From NCBI GenBank assembly GCA_050084985.1, contig JBITNC010000001.1:65286001-65350000 (forward strand): DNA of 64,000 nucleotides, read 5' to 3'. Source of the DNA: Nageia nagi (Eukaryota > Pinophyta). A model generated the notes under the pieces. It worked only from the letters and a program-made list of their open reading frames with translations. It was not told the origin of the DNA and searched no databases. The position numbers were made by a program, and so were the translations under genes. Shown here in pieces: positions 1 to 10,771 of the stretch (within the stretch, counting starts at the first letter, position 1; each line of letters opens with the position of its first letter).

Positions 1-499
1 GAAGGTATAAATTTCCTCCTTCTTGGTTATTTTTTGGATTATTGCATTATCCTACTAACATATTATTTGTTATGTGTTAGTTTTTTTTTTAAGCAAAATA
101 TGATCAAAATAGCATTATAATGATTTTTTTTTATAGTAACCTCTCATGTTAGTTGTAATTTGTTTTAAAACAATTGCCTAATATATTGACATATTTTCTA
201 TTTAGGAGGATAGTATACAAAATATTTTTACCTTAAAAAGTTATTTTTATCCTTTTAAGCTTGCTTAAAAATAAAGGGTTACATTTTTTTACAAAAATAT
301 ATATGTATTTTTTGTTTAAATACGCTTTCATTACACAAAAATTGTATAAAAATATTAAAATAAAGATTTATTTCTCTCTACAATTCATATTTATGTATTT
401 CCATCTAAAAATATTTTTGCAATATACAAGTAGTGATGTCTAATTTTTTTTTTGAAATAAAGGTGACTTTTGAAAATTATTTTTTTTGAAATTAATTCA

Positions 500-1320
500 A
501 ATAAGGTAGCTTCTTATGCAAGTTTCCTCTCTCCTATGCAGCTCCTCCATCCATCGCTTCACCCTCCCACTCTCCTCCTTGTTGTTGGCTTCCTAACCCT
601 TGACTCCATCTGCTACACCCTCCTATCCCTCTCCCATCCCTCCTTTTTTTTTTCTTCATGGCATGCTTTAAGGATAGCAGTAAAGGTAAATTGATTTGGT
701 TGCCACCCCCCTCATGGCCATCTACGACCTTCCTTTATTGCTCAAGTTTTTCATGCACCCTCTACTACTATGTGATCATTGTTTGCTTTGATCAATTGGA
801 AAGGTGAATTGATTTGGTTGCCCATTGATTGGCCTCCCTCTCTCTTTGTGCAGCTCTACTCATCCAATGCTTGAACACTTTTCCTCCAAATCTTTGTTTT
901 GCACATAGCCCTAGTCTAAAGGCCAAAATCTAGGTCATGTGGGTTTATCTTTACATAGGCTATATTTTTTCAGCCCTAGAGTGTCTCATCTCCACCTTTG
1001 TGGCCTCCTTCTCCACTATGACTCCTTGTCATGACTCTTCTCTCCTAAATGTATGTGCCTTTCCTTGATTGGTTTCCTTTTTTTGGTTTAATCCTTGCTC
1101 CAAGCCTAGTGTCCTTATCCAAAATTTATTAAGGGACATGAAGAGTCCTTGTCATCTTTTTTGTTAGGTAAAGTCTTTAATTTTTTTTTTGAATCTTATA
1201 CACTTTCTTCCTTTAGTTGATGTCCTTCTCATTTAAGACTTTGACTTAGAGTGAAGTAAGGTTTTCACCTTGACCTTTAATCTCTTGCATATAATCCTCT
1301 TTTTTTTCAACCATTTAATG
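500..1320. other. pyrimidine-rich insert in the leader of copia copy 1
   Basis: Within the AT-rich leader this stretch is richer in C and T and has no counterpart at the same place in copia copy 2, which carries a different insert there. Two short near-identical stretches around 683 and 801 (with aattgatttggttgcc) form a direct repeat. Short open frames exist, but I recognise no protein. It may be captured host DNA, as in copy 2, or simply divergent leader. Confidence 0.35.
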
Positions 1321-1614
1321 CTTGGAGGATTTAATGACTTTTTTTTATAAATAGAAATTTATTTTACAATAATGGTAAGTATCTTTAGTGTTAATTATTT
1401 AATTAAAATTAAAAGTAGTTTTTTTAGATCAACTTGATCAAATTCAAAGTATAAAAAGGAGGAAAAGGGGGAATATTTGTTTTTAATGCAAGTATTTTTT
1501 TAATTTCTTTAGTTAAAATTATAAGGTCAAAATTAGTATACTATATTTAGGGGATATTTTTTTTAAGTAAAAGAGGGGAATTTTGTTTAAAATTTACTTA
1601 AAATATTTATCTAG

Positions 1615-1765
1615 ATGATGCATGCTTAGGACTTCAATTTTTTTAATGATGCATGCTAGGACTTAAATTTTTTAAGTTAATGATGCATGCTTAAGACTTA
1701 AAATTTTTTAAGCTAATGATGCATGCTTAGGACTCAAAGTTTTTAAGTTTATGATGTATATGACC
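1615..1765 (+). repeat. leader repeat with tgcatgc cores
   Basis: About four imperfect units of roughly 35-45 bp, each with a gatgcatgc core followed by 'taggactta' and a T-run, then 'aagtt'. A looser version lies at the equivalent place in copy 2 (about 6860-7000). Being in both copies, it belongs to the element and is not a chance host repeat. Function unknown. Confidence 0.55.
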
Positions 1766-2674
1766 TAATTCCTTAAGATGCATGCTTCTTACTTATTAAG
1801 TATTTATACTTATGCAAAGTTAACTTATGAAAATCATGGAATTAATGCATATTTATGCATAAGTACTTATCATTTTTTTTTGTAAAGTTAACTTGTGCAA
1901 AATATGGACCTATGAAAAACATCCTTTAGGGGTTAGTAAACAAAACCCATTGGACTCTTAAGGTTTCAAATTTTGAATAGATGATGTTTTACTTATACTC
2001 TTTACTTCATATTTTGTATTTTGATTTATTTTCTTATGCAAATATTGATATGAGCAACCCCTAAAATGAACACATCCACACGTACATTCTATAACATGAC
2101 TTGTTTGGGGATCCATGAGGTGAGGACAAGCAGACTAGAGCCTTTAAGTTCGATGATCCAAATGGTGAGAAGCCCATACTTCTCAATTATCTTTAGTTCT
2201 TCTATTGGTCTGGACATAACTCTAATAGGTGGATAGGAATGTGTGTAGCGATACCACATATCTGCACATCTATTTAAGGATTATTCTGACAACCTAGGAG
2301 GATAACTTGAAATAATAATTAAGATTAATAATTTGGTTGATATAATAAACATCATAATCTTGAAAAATAGTAGGTACTCCTTGTTAGAGTATAATACTAA
2401 TCAAGGAAAATTAGTTAAGAATTGGTAGTACTTGGGCTCTTCTTAGTGGGCATATAGGTGAAGGCCTAATTTTTAGATAAGAAAACAAGCCTCAACAATG
2501 TTACTCTACATATATGATTCTTGGTGATGACAAAAGTATTTGGGTACATGGGATGTATATTTGAGTTGTAAAATATTTGCACTTGTAAATCAAATCAAGC
2601 ATATCTTAGTTAAATGTAACATGTAATATTGTTTATTAAATCACATGCTTATTATTTTTCACATTCTTATGTAG

Positions 2675-4429
2675 TAAATGAGAGAATATTTTTAATTCAA
2701 ACACATTCTTGATAGTTCCAACTTTGGTATTTTGGAACCTCAGATGAGAGCTGAATTATAGGTAAGGAAGCTTTGGTAAACAGTGAGTGAGAACCTTGTA
2801 CCTCCTATAGATGAGAAGGTATTAGAGGCTTACAACATGAAGAATGAGTTGGTAAGCTCCATGATCTTCTATGCAATTTTAGATGATGTGCTCTTGATGA
2901 TTTCCTTTTCAACCTTGGTAAAGGAAGCTTAGGATAAGCTTAAGCAAATCTACCTTGGTTTAAACTTTTCAAGAAGGTTTACCATTATCTAAAATTTGCT
3001 TCAATCTTATCAAGGGGAAGATGAAAATGTGGCTATCTACTTGAATAAAATCATTGACCTAAGGACCCAACTTGTTATTTGTGGATGCAATTGGATCAAT
3101 GATGAGTTTATGGTCTTTATAATTCTCTAAAGCCTTTCCTCAAAGTTTGGTAACTTTATGACAGTTATGGAAACAAGGCTTGATGATGAATAAGAAGTCT
3201 TCTTCTTTGAGAACCTCTTTAGGCTCCTTTTGAATCATGAGGAAACCTTTAACAAAAAGGTGTTGATTGCTTCTTCTAAGGATAATAATGTTGCTCTTGG
3301 AGCAACCAAAAACCTTTCAAGGAGAAGTTCAACCATCAAAAGAAACCTTATTCTTCTTCTTCTAAAAGGTTTGAGAAAAGAGGTAATGGCAACAACAACA
3401 ACAGGAACAACAACAATAATAGCAAGAACAATAGCAACAATAACCACTTCAAGCAAAGAGATGGAAAAGACAAAAAAAACAATCCATATCTTAAGGAAAT
3501 ATTTTATGATAATTGTAACTATTGTGGTATCCAAGGTCTCAAAGAAGTTGATTGCTATAAAAAGAAAAGAAAGGAAAAAAAACAAAGGTAATAGAAATGT
3601 AAAGAACTTTAAAGGAAAGAAGAATATTTGAGCTAGTTTTGCTATGGTGCTCTACTCTATGTCTAGCATTTTTTTATCTAATTGGATTGTTGACTCTAGG
3701 TTGCACTAATCATTTATGTTTCAAAAAGGAAAATTTAGAGAACTTTCACAAGTATAGAAAAGATTTAATTGTGATAAATGATAAATCTACCCTTGAAGTC
3801 CAAGGAATTGGAAGTGTTGATTCATGGGAAGGTTCTTGATAATGTGCTCTATATTCCTAAGCTTAGGATGAACCTTCTCTTTATGATCCAAGTTACTAGA
3901 AAAGGCTACTTTTTGTGTTCAACTATCAATTCTGGTGCATTAAGAAAGGACTTGCCACTTTGTTTAAAGGATCAATGAAAGATGATCTCTACATTGTAGA
4001 TCAAGTTTTATCAAAGATGTGTCTTGCTACAAATGTGTGTTCTAGAGGTAATCTTTGGCACCAACATTTAGGGCACCTTAACCATAAGAGTATTCATATT
4101 ATGAAAGACCAAAAATTTATGGAAGGTTTGCCTTCATTTTCTTCTTCAATTGGTCTATGTAAAAAGTGCATTCTTGGCAAGATGCATAGATAAAGGTTTC
4201 AAAAAGATAAGGCAACAAGAGCACCTCAACCTCTTCAACTTGTGCATTCAAATTTCATGGGTCCATTTGAAACTAAGTCACTTGAAGGAGCATCTTATAT
4301 CTTGATCTTCATTGATGACTTTATTAGAATGACCTTTAGGTATCTACTTGAGCATAAGGATCAAACCTTTGAGAGTTTTAAGATTTTTAAGGCCTTTACT
4401 AAGAATCAAACTACCTTTAAAATCAAGAT
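2675..4429 (+). pseudogene. copia gag-pol remnant, copy 1
   Basis: Runs parallel to the gag-pol of copy 2 but is full of stops. Gag (UBN2 type) spans about 2675-3350. It is followed by an Asn-rich tract coded by an AAC microsatellite (about 3388-3440) and a zinc knuckle whose histidine has become leucine (CNYCGIQGLKEVDC, near 3510-3560). The protease region near 3685 has the 'GCTNHLC' part, but the catalytic 'DS' lies in another frame. The pre-integrase segment (HQHLGHLNHKS, near 4065) and integrase start (near 4240) follow, up to the gap. Non-functional. Confidence 0.8.
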
Positions 4430-4529
4430 NNNNNNNNNNNNNNNNNNNNNNNNNNNNNNNNNNNNNNNNNNNNNNNNNNNNNNNNNNNNNNNNNNNNNNN
4501 NNNNNNNNNNNNNNNNNNNNNNNNNNNNN
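4430..4529. other. assembly gap of 100 N
   Basis: Exactly 100 N. The left side is copia integrase and the right side is the tail of a copia LTR, so the missing DNA probably holds the rest of copy 1 and the start of an LTR. The real length is unknown. Confidence 0.99.
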
Positions 4530-4654
4530 TTTAGAGTAAGATTACTCTACTAGTTTGTGTAGGAGAGAAAGGAATTATTGTAAGAGGGTGCATAGATTGA
4601 GAATTGAGATCTAGTTGTGGATGTACTCCCAAGGAGGGAGGAATCACATTATAT
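4530..4654 (+). repeat. tail of 5' LTR, copia copy 2
   Basis: Sequence after the gap resembles the last quarter of the LTR at 10772-11270, including the shared pattern 'gtggatgtactcc...ggagg' and 'accac/atcacatt'. It ends directly at the primer binding site. The upstream part of the LTR is lost in the gap. Confidence 0.7.
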
Positions 4655-4667
4655 TGGTATCAAGAGC
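4655..4667 (+). promoter_or_regulatory. primer binding site (initiator Met tRNA)
   Basis: TGGTATCAAGAGC directly after the LTR tail matches the common plant copia primer site TGGTATCAGAGC, complementary to the 3' end of initiator Met tRNA, with one extra A. Just downstream (4669-4720) a unit with 'ttggtgtgaaag' is repeated three times. Confidence 0.8.
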
Positions 4668-5234
4668 TTGGTGTGAAAGTTGTTCTTCTTGGTGTGAAAG
4701 CTTTTCTTTTTGGTGTGGAAGCTACATCTTGGTGATCCTTCTTCATTCCTCATCTTACACCCCATTGGTGAGGTAAAACTAAGAGAAGGTATAAATTTCC
4801 TCCTCATTTGGTTATCTTATGGATTATTACATTAGATACTAACATATTTTATGAGATATTGAAGCTTATTTTTGCAAAATATGATCAAAATGGCAATGCA
4901 AGCAATTTTTTCCCATACTAACCTCTTATGTTAGTAGCATTTTTTTTACAAAATGCTTAATACATGATATACCTTTTAAGAGGATACTATGTAATGCAAA
5001 TATTTTTACTAACATTTTGTTTGTTAGTAGCATTGATTAATAACTCTATTACAAGCATTGCCAAGGTGTAATATTTACATAATACTTTATTTTTTCTCTA
5101 AATTTTTTTATTTTTGCAAAAATTTTAATGCAAATAGAGGGAAATAATTTTTAGAGGCAATTTATTTAAATTTTAAAGCAAATATGGGGAAAAAGTTTTT
5201 TTTTAAGATGTAATTTATTAAAAAATAAAAAAAA

Positions 5235-6230
5235 AGAACATAGCCACCCCTACAGACTCGCAGCTCCTGCCGCTTGGCCTCCCCTGTCGCCTCCTCAGCA
5301 CCACCGTGCCAATCACCACCGTGGGGCTAGACTGCTATTAGATTTGGAGCTCGAGGAAGAAGCACCAGATGAAGGGTCGTCTCCTTCTAAATGTTGTAGT
5401 CAGTAAGGGTTTGTCCATCTTCCATCTCCTTCCCAGCAAATATTAACCTCTGCTGATCAGGAGGGATGCCCTCCTTGTCTTGACGAATCACAGGATAAAC
5501 ATAAACTCGTGCTTATTAAATGTTGCAACTTTTTCAAAGCGGAGTCCGTGTATGTTTGTTTGAGATCATGAAATTCCCCCCTTTTTTGAACCTATGTGTA
5601 TTATTTCTCCAAGCCCCTTCAGCTTAGCTTCAATTAGTTACAGTTTTCACTACTTGAACTGTGGAGCAGGCATTTCACAAATCTATCTACTTTTGGATCG
5701 GAGCATAATCTTGCTGCAAAATTCATGGCAGAAATGATGCACTGCTCTGTCTGTCATGTATTTGATAGAGCACTATCCATTCAAAAAAAAATCCATGGTG
5801 AGAATGAATTCCACAGTTCCTGAGCTTCATTACGAGGCACAAACTATCATCTTTTGGGAAAGAAACTACCGCACTCTGAGCTATGCACATGACCCTCCAC
5901 TCGTTGTGCACGTAACCCTCCACTTTAATGTCTACTCTCCAACACCATGTCATGTTTGGCGTGGCCGTACTAGAATAGCATCGGTAGATTGATCTGCAGT
6001 ATTTCATACACCGTGGAGCACACCAATGCCATGCTCTCTAGCATTGTAATGTTTAGCTGCCCCCCATTTGCTTTGATCGCATCTCGAACTTCATGTGCAA
6101 GATCGAGGTGGAGCTCTTTGCCCGCGACCATCTCAAACATCTACTCTTCTCCCTACCGTAGCCCTCTTCTTCTCCCTTTGCATCTTCTCCTTGACATTGC
6201 CCTCCTTGTCTTTGTGCATTTAATTTTTCT
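5235..6230. other. GC-richer insert in the leader of copia copy 2
   Basis: About 1 kb with clearly higher GC than the leader around it, at about the place where copy 1 has an unrelated insert. It contains a reverse-strand ubiquitin fragment (5352-5479). Elsewhere there are short open frames on both strands (for example 5756-5992 forward and 5723-6007 reverse) that I do not recognise. Best read as captured host gene material carried inside the element. Confidence 0.6.
5352..5479 (-). pseudogene. ubiquitin fragment captured in copia leader
   Basis: Reading the minus strand from 5479 gives [17 protein letters not shown], then a shorter match ending TLTDYNI, a stop in place of Gln62, and KETTLHLVL. 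This is ubiquitin from about Asp32 to Leu71, with some substitutions (Q49E, L50M, R54Q, S57T, S65T). Residues 49-54 and the PDQQ and TLHLVL matches fit ubiquitin better than RUB/NEDD8. The N-terminal third is missing; similarity fades just before Asp32. The C-terminal LRLRGG is degraded, and I do not recognise a ribosomal extension or a second ubiquitin unit after it. The strand is opposite to the element. A broken, transduced copy, not a working gene. Confidence 0.9.
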
Positions 6231-7799
6231 TTATGCATTTAATTTTTGTTGACTACTTTTTACCTTCTTTAAATGCATTTCCAAAAGCAACGTATGCTCT
6301 TCTTGGTAGAAGAAAAAGGGGGGGTCATTTTTTTAAGTACAAACATTCATTTTTGACTTTTTTGGAATGCTTTGGTAAAATAGCATTAACTATGCATGGG
6401 TCACCTTCTTTTTCATTAATACTTGCAAGCTCTCTAGAAGCAAACGTATACTTTTTGATAGGCATTTAATATTTTTGCTTACTTACAAGTCATTTGTTCC
6501 TATTAAATGCACTTAGAAGTACTTATACTCCAACTTTAAGCATTGACTATAATACTTTAAAGTAAGTAGATACATCATTACTCTTCAATGCAATTCCAAA
6601 TTTTTTTTGTGGCACATGGAGGATATTTTGGAGTATAATTTTTTTCTCTAAGTATGGTAATTTACTTAGGCAAAACGTTTTTAGTAAATTTTTTTTGCTA
6701 AGGTAATCTAAGTATGCTATTTTTAAGTAAACAAGGGAAATTTTTTACTTAAAGTATAAATGCATACTTAAAAGACAATTTTTTTAGCATACAAGTTTTA
6801 GGGATAAAACTTTAAGTAAAAAAGGGGGAATTTGTATAATTTTTTTTTACTTAAAACTTTATCTAGATCTTGCATGCTAAACTTGTAATGCATGCCTCTT
6901 ACTCTTGTGTAGGAATGAAGCATGCTTAGTACTTAAAATTTTTAAGTTAAATAATGCATTTTTTAAATGATGCATGTTTATTACTTAATTTTTTAAGTTA
7001 TGGATTAATGCTAAGTAGGACTTAGCCTTTTTTAAATTCATTAAAGTGTTGAATGAATTTATGAACTTGAGCAAGTATGCAAAATGTAAAAATGTCCTTT
7101 AGGGGTTAGTACAAAACCCATTGGACTCTTAAGGTTTCAAATTCTTGTGGATGATGTATTTTTAATACTTTACTTTATATTTTTGCATAATTGCTTTATA
7201 CTTGCAAAATGCAAAATATTGAAAGTAACCCCTAAAATGAACACATCCGCACGTACTTTTCCACAACATGACTTGTTTGGGGAGCCACGAGGTGAGGACA
7301 GGGCAGACTAGAGCCTTTTTAGTCCGAAGAACTAAGTGGTGGTAAATCCATCTTAATTACCCCTAAGACCTCTGTTGGATTGGACATAACTCTATTAGGT
7401 GGATAGGCATGTGTGTAGTGATACCACATGTCTGCACGTCCATTCAGGGATTATCTTGATAACCTAGGAGGAAAACTTGAAAACCTTAACAAGATAATTA
7501 AAATGGCCGATCTAAGATACGTCGGATCCTTGGAAAATAGTTGGTACTTCTCCTTGAAAGAGTATATTACTGACCAAGGTGAATTGGTTGAGGACTGGTA
7601 GTACTTGGGCTCCACTTTGCAGGCATCTAGGTGAAGGCCTAATTCTATACAAGAAAACAACCTCAACTTTATCCTTCTACGGATCTTGGTTTATAAGTTT
7701 GCACATGTGGGACATATTTACTTATCAATGTTTGATTTGTATAGATGGTAAATTGTAAAAATTTATTCATTCTTCTTGCTTATTTACTTTTATGTAGCA

Positions 7800-8768
7800 A
7801 TGGTTGAAACCTTCATACCCAAGCATATACTCGATGGTTCCAACTTCGGCATATGGGAACCTCGTATGAAAGCTGAGTTACAAGCAAGGAAGCTATGGCA
7901 GACAGTTAATGAAGACTTGGTCGCTCCTACAGATGAGAAGGCTCTTGAAATCTACAACTCAAAGAATGAGTTAGCAACTTTAATGATTTATCGTGCAATT
8001 TCAGATGATGTACTTCTCATGATCTCTTCTTCAACATCAGCAAAGGAAGCTTGGGATAGGCTGAAGAAAATTTACCTTGGGTCAAAATTTTCAAGGAGGT
8101 TCACCATTTTACAAAAGTTGTTGCAATACCATCAAGGTGAAGATGAAAGTGCTTCTATTTACTTGAACAAAATCATTAACCTCCGGACACAACTGGTTGG
8201 CTGTGGGTGCAACTGGATCAATGATGAGTTCATGGTCTTCATCATTCTTCAAAGCCTTTCTACAAATTTTAGTAACTTTATCATGGTTATGGAAACTAGG
8301 TTCGATGATGAAGAAGATGTCATCTCTCTTGATAACCTTTCTAGACTCCTTCTAAAGCATGAGGAAACTTTGAATAAGAAAATGTTGAACTTTTCTCTAA
8401 AGGACAATAACATTGCTCTAGGAGCAACCAAAACTCCTTTCAAGAAGAAGTTCAATCATTATAAATTCAAAGATAACAAATCCTCATCTACCTTCAAGAA
8501 GCATGAGAAAAAGGGCAACAATAATGGCAACTTCATGCAAAGGAATGACAAAACTAGATCAAGCAATCCAACACCTAAGAAAAAGTTTGATGGAAATTGT
8601 AACTTTTGTGGTATCTTTGGGCACAAAGAGTATGATTGTCGTAAAAAGAAATTTGCTCAAAAAGGTAAGGGAAATGCAAATATGAAAAATTTCAATAATA
8701 AAAAGAAGACCAAGCATGCTGCTACGTACTATTGCCTACTACTCAATGACTCAAACTATTTCAAATGA
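7800..8768 (+). pseudogene. copia gag, copy 2
   Basis: Nearly open Gag of about 320 residues. I prefer the ATG at 7800 (MVETFIPKHILDG) to the in-frame ATG at 7776, because the motif start aligns with other copies. The UBN2-type core includes SNFGIWEPRM, KEAWDRLKKIYLG and the SLSTNFSNF block. A basic linker follows, then a complete CCHC zinc knuckle, CNFCGIFGHKEYDC, near 8596-8640. The frame closes at 8768 inside what should be the protease region; pol continues in another frame with about 50 bp overlap. In copia elements gag and pol are normally one frame, so this is a frameshift near 8720-8740. Would form capsid if expressed. Confidence 0.85.
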
Positions 8769-10470
8769 TTGGATTATTGATTCAGGATGCACTAATCACA
8801 TGTGTTATGAAAAGGATAAGTTTGAAAACTTTCATAAGTACAAGAAGGATGCAGTTGTGATAGGTGATAATTCAGTTCTTGATGTTCAAGGAATAGGGAG
8901 TGTGAAGATTCATGGAAAGGTTCTTGATAATGTCTTTTATGTGCCTAAATTAAGGATGAATCTTATCTCCGTAATTCAGATTACAAGGAAAGGATGCTTA
9001 TTTGAGTTTACCTCACACTCCTGGTGTGTTAAGAAAGGACTTGCCACCTTGATGAAAGGATCACTAAAGGATGACCTTTATATTGTGGATCAAGTTCCTT
9101 CAAAGATGTGTCTTACTGCAAATGTTTGTTCAAAGGGTAATCTTTGGCATCAATGATTAGGGTACCTCAACCACAAGAGTATTCAAGATATGAAAAATCA
9201 AGAACTTGTGGAAGGTTTACCTAATATTTCACCCACAATTGGTCTTTGTGAAAGGTGCATTCTAGGAAAGATGAATAGGCAAAAGTTTGAAAAAGATAAG
9301 GCAACTCAGGCTACTCGTCCTCTTCAACTTGTGCATTCAGATTTGATGGGTCCATTTCAGACTAAGTCTCTAGGGGGAGCTTCTTATGTTCTGACCTTCA
9401 TTGATGACTTCAGGAGGATGACATTTGGTTATCTACTTGAGCACAAGGATCAAACTTTTGACAGGTTTAAAGACTTCAAGGCTCTTGTTGAAAATCAAAC
9501 TGATTTTAAGATCAAGATGCTGAGATCTAATAATGGGGGTGAGTATAATAGCAATGAGTTTAATGACTATTGTGTTAAACATGGGATCAAGCGGTAATTC
9601 ACAATCCCTTACACCCATCAACAAAATGGAGTTGCTGAAAGGAAGAATCGAACCATTATGGAAATGGCAAGGTGCATGTTGGGTAACCTTCCTAGTTTCT
9701 TATCGGGTGAAGCTATTCACACTGCTATTCACACCCTAAATAGGTGTCCTACTAAAGTAGTTGAAGGTAAAACTCTGTATGAAGCATGGACAGGAAAGAA
9801 ACCTAACATCTCACACTTTAGGGTCTTCGGTTGTGATGCATTTGCCTTCATTACCTCAAAGAAAAGAAAGAAGTTGGATAAAAGATTAGAAAAATGCATC
9901 TTTGTGGGGTATGATAATCAGCATAGAGGTTACAGGCTCTACTCCTCATCCCATAAAATAGTCTTTATTTCTAGGGATGTCAAGTTCAATGAACTTCCTG
10001 AGGATACGACTTCTCATGCTGAGGTGTCTGATTCAGATGATTCTTCGCCTACACCTAACTGGTTGGATGATAATGTAGGGAAGTCACCACAAGAGCAAAA
10101 TTCTCCAGCTCAGATAATTACAAGGAGTATGACCTTGAATAAATCTTTATTTTCCAAAATTGATAATACGAATGAGCCATCAACCTTCAAAGAAGCTTCC
10201 AAGAAAGAGTGTTGGATGGAAGCTATGAAAGTTGAGTATGAGGCGCTCATGAAAAATGAAACTTGGGATTTGGTTCCTTATCCCAATGAGAAAAATCTGA
10301 TTGGAAATAAATGGATATACAAGGTCAAGTACAATTCTGATGGAGAAATTGAAAAATACAAAGCAAAGTTAGTGGCTAAAGGATTCGCTCAAAAATATGG
10401 TATTGATTATGAGAAAATCATTATGTTGTGCAGAAGTTTGGAATGGAGTGTAGATATGTTACGATCCTAG
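8716..10470 (+). pseudogene. copia pol, copy 2 (PR, IN, truncated RT)
   Basis: One frame throughout. Protease: WIIDSGCTNHMC with intact DSG, near 8770-8805. Pre-integrase zinc region: LWHQ then a TGA at 9154-9156, with the second Cys pair in CERCILGKM. Integrase core: HSDLMGPF; then the second catalytic Asp, normally in SDNGG, reads SNNGG (AAT at 9529-9531); a TAA lies at 9595-9597; QNGVAERKN carries the catalytic Glu. The integrase C-terminal part runs through GYRLYSSSHKIVFISRDVKF. RT starts at WMEAMKVEYEAL and breaks off after YGIDYE (about 10415), so palm motifs such as YVDD are missing. Both stops are C-to-T changes, as expected from cytosine methylation. Confidence 0.85.
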
Positions 10471-10771
10471 TCTCTCTTGAAATCATTATTTCTCCAAGCT
10501 CCAACTCTTAGTTAGCTGATGCTATAGCTTATAGGTAATCTTTTATATTTGACTATTTTCAAGTCAAATATTGCCTTTGCAATGAATCTAATGGCTCAAT
10601 TCATGCAAAAACCATATTTGGCAAAGTAGTGAGTCTCAAACTAGATCTTTCTTACTTCACAAATATGTAAAGAGTTCTCATTTCCATTGTATCTATTTGG
10701 AGGAGAACTCTCTTACTTTGTCTCTTTCTTCTTTCTTATTTGCTCTATCCTAATATTGCATTAAGGGGGAG
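10471..10771 (+). other. 3' remnant of copia copy 2 with polypurine tract
   Basis: After the RT break only a short coding trace remains, reading AFAMNLMAQFMQKP near 10575-10615; in intact copia this block lies between RT and RNase H. Then comes non-coding 3' sequence that is also found at 32800-32950. The tract ending 'aaggggga' just before 10772 is the polypurine tract that primes plus-strand DNA. Confidence 0.7.

Larger units (their letters stand above)
1..4429 (+). mobile_element. Ty1/copia element copy 1 (leader, gag, protease, integrase part)
   Basis: Forward copia retrotransposon copy, cut on the left by the window edge and on the right by the N gap. Bases 1-2660 match the leader of the second copy (about 4780-7790): the first 200 bases, the stretch beginning near 1500, and a block near 2040-2560 can be followed by eye in both. 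Gag to integrase follows from about 2675. Its LTR lies outside the window, and reverse transcriptase and RNase H are missing or fall in the gap. The reading frame has many stops and shifts, so this is a dead copy, older-looking than copy 2. Confidence 0.8.

Noticed and set aside
3235-3631. Forward and reverse frames of 116-133 residues in copia copy 1
   Set aside because: Forward frame is a shifted reading of the Gag linker and AAC repeat; the reverse frame is its shadow.
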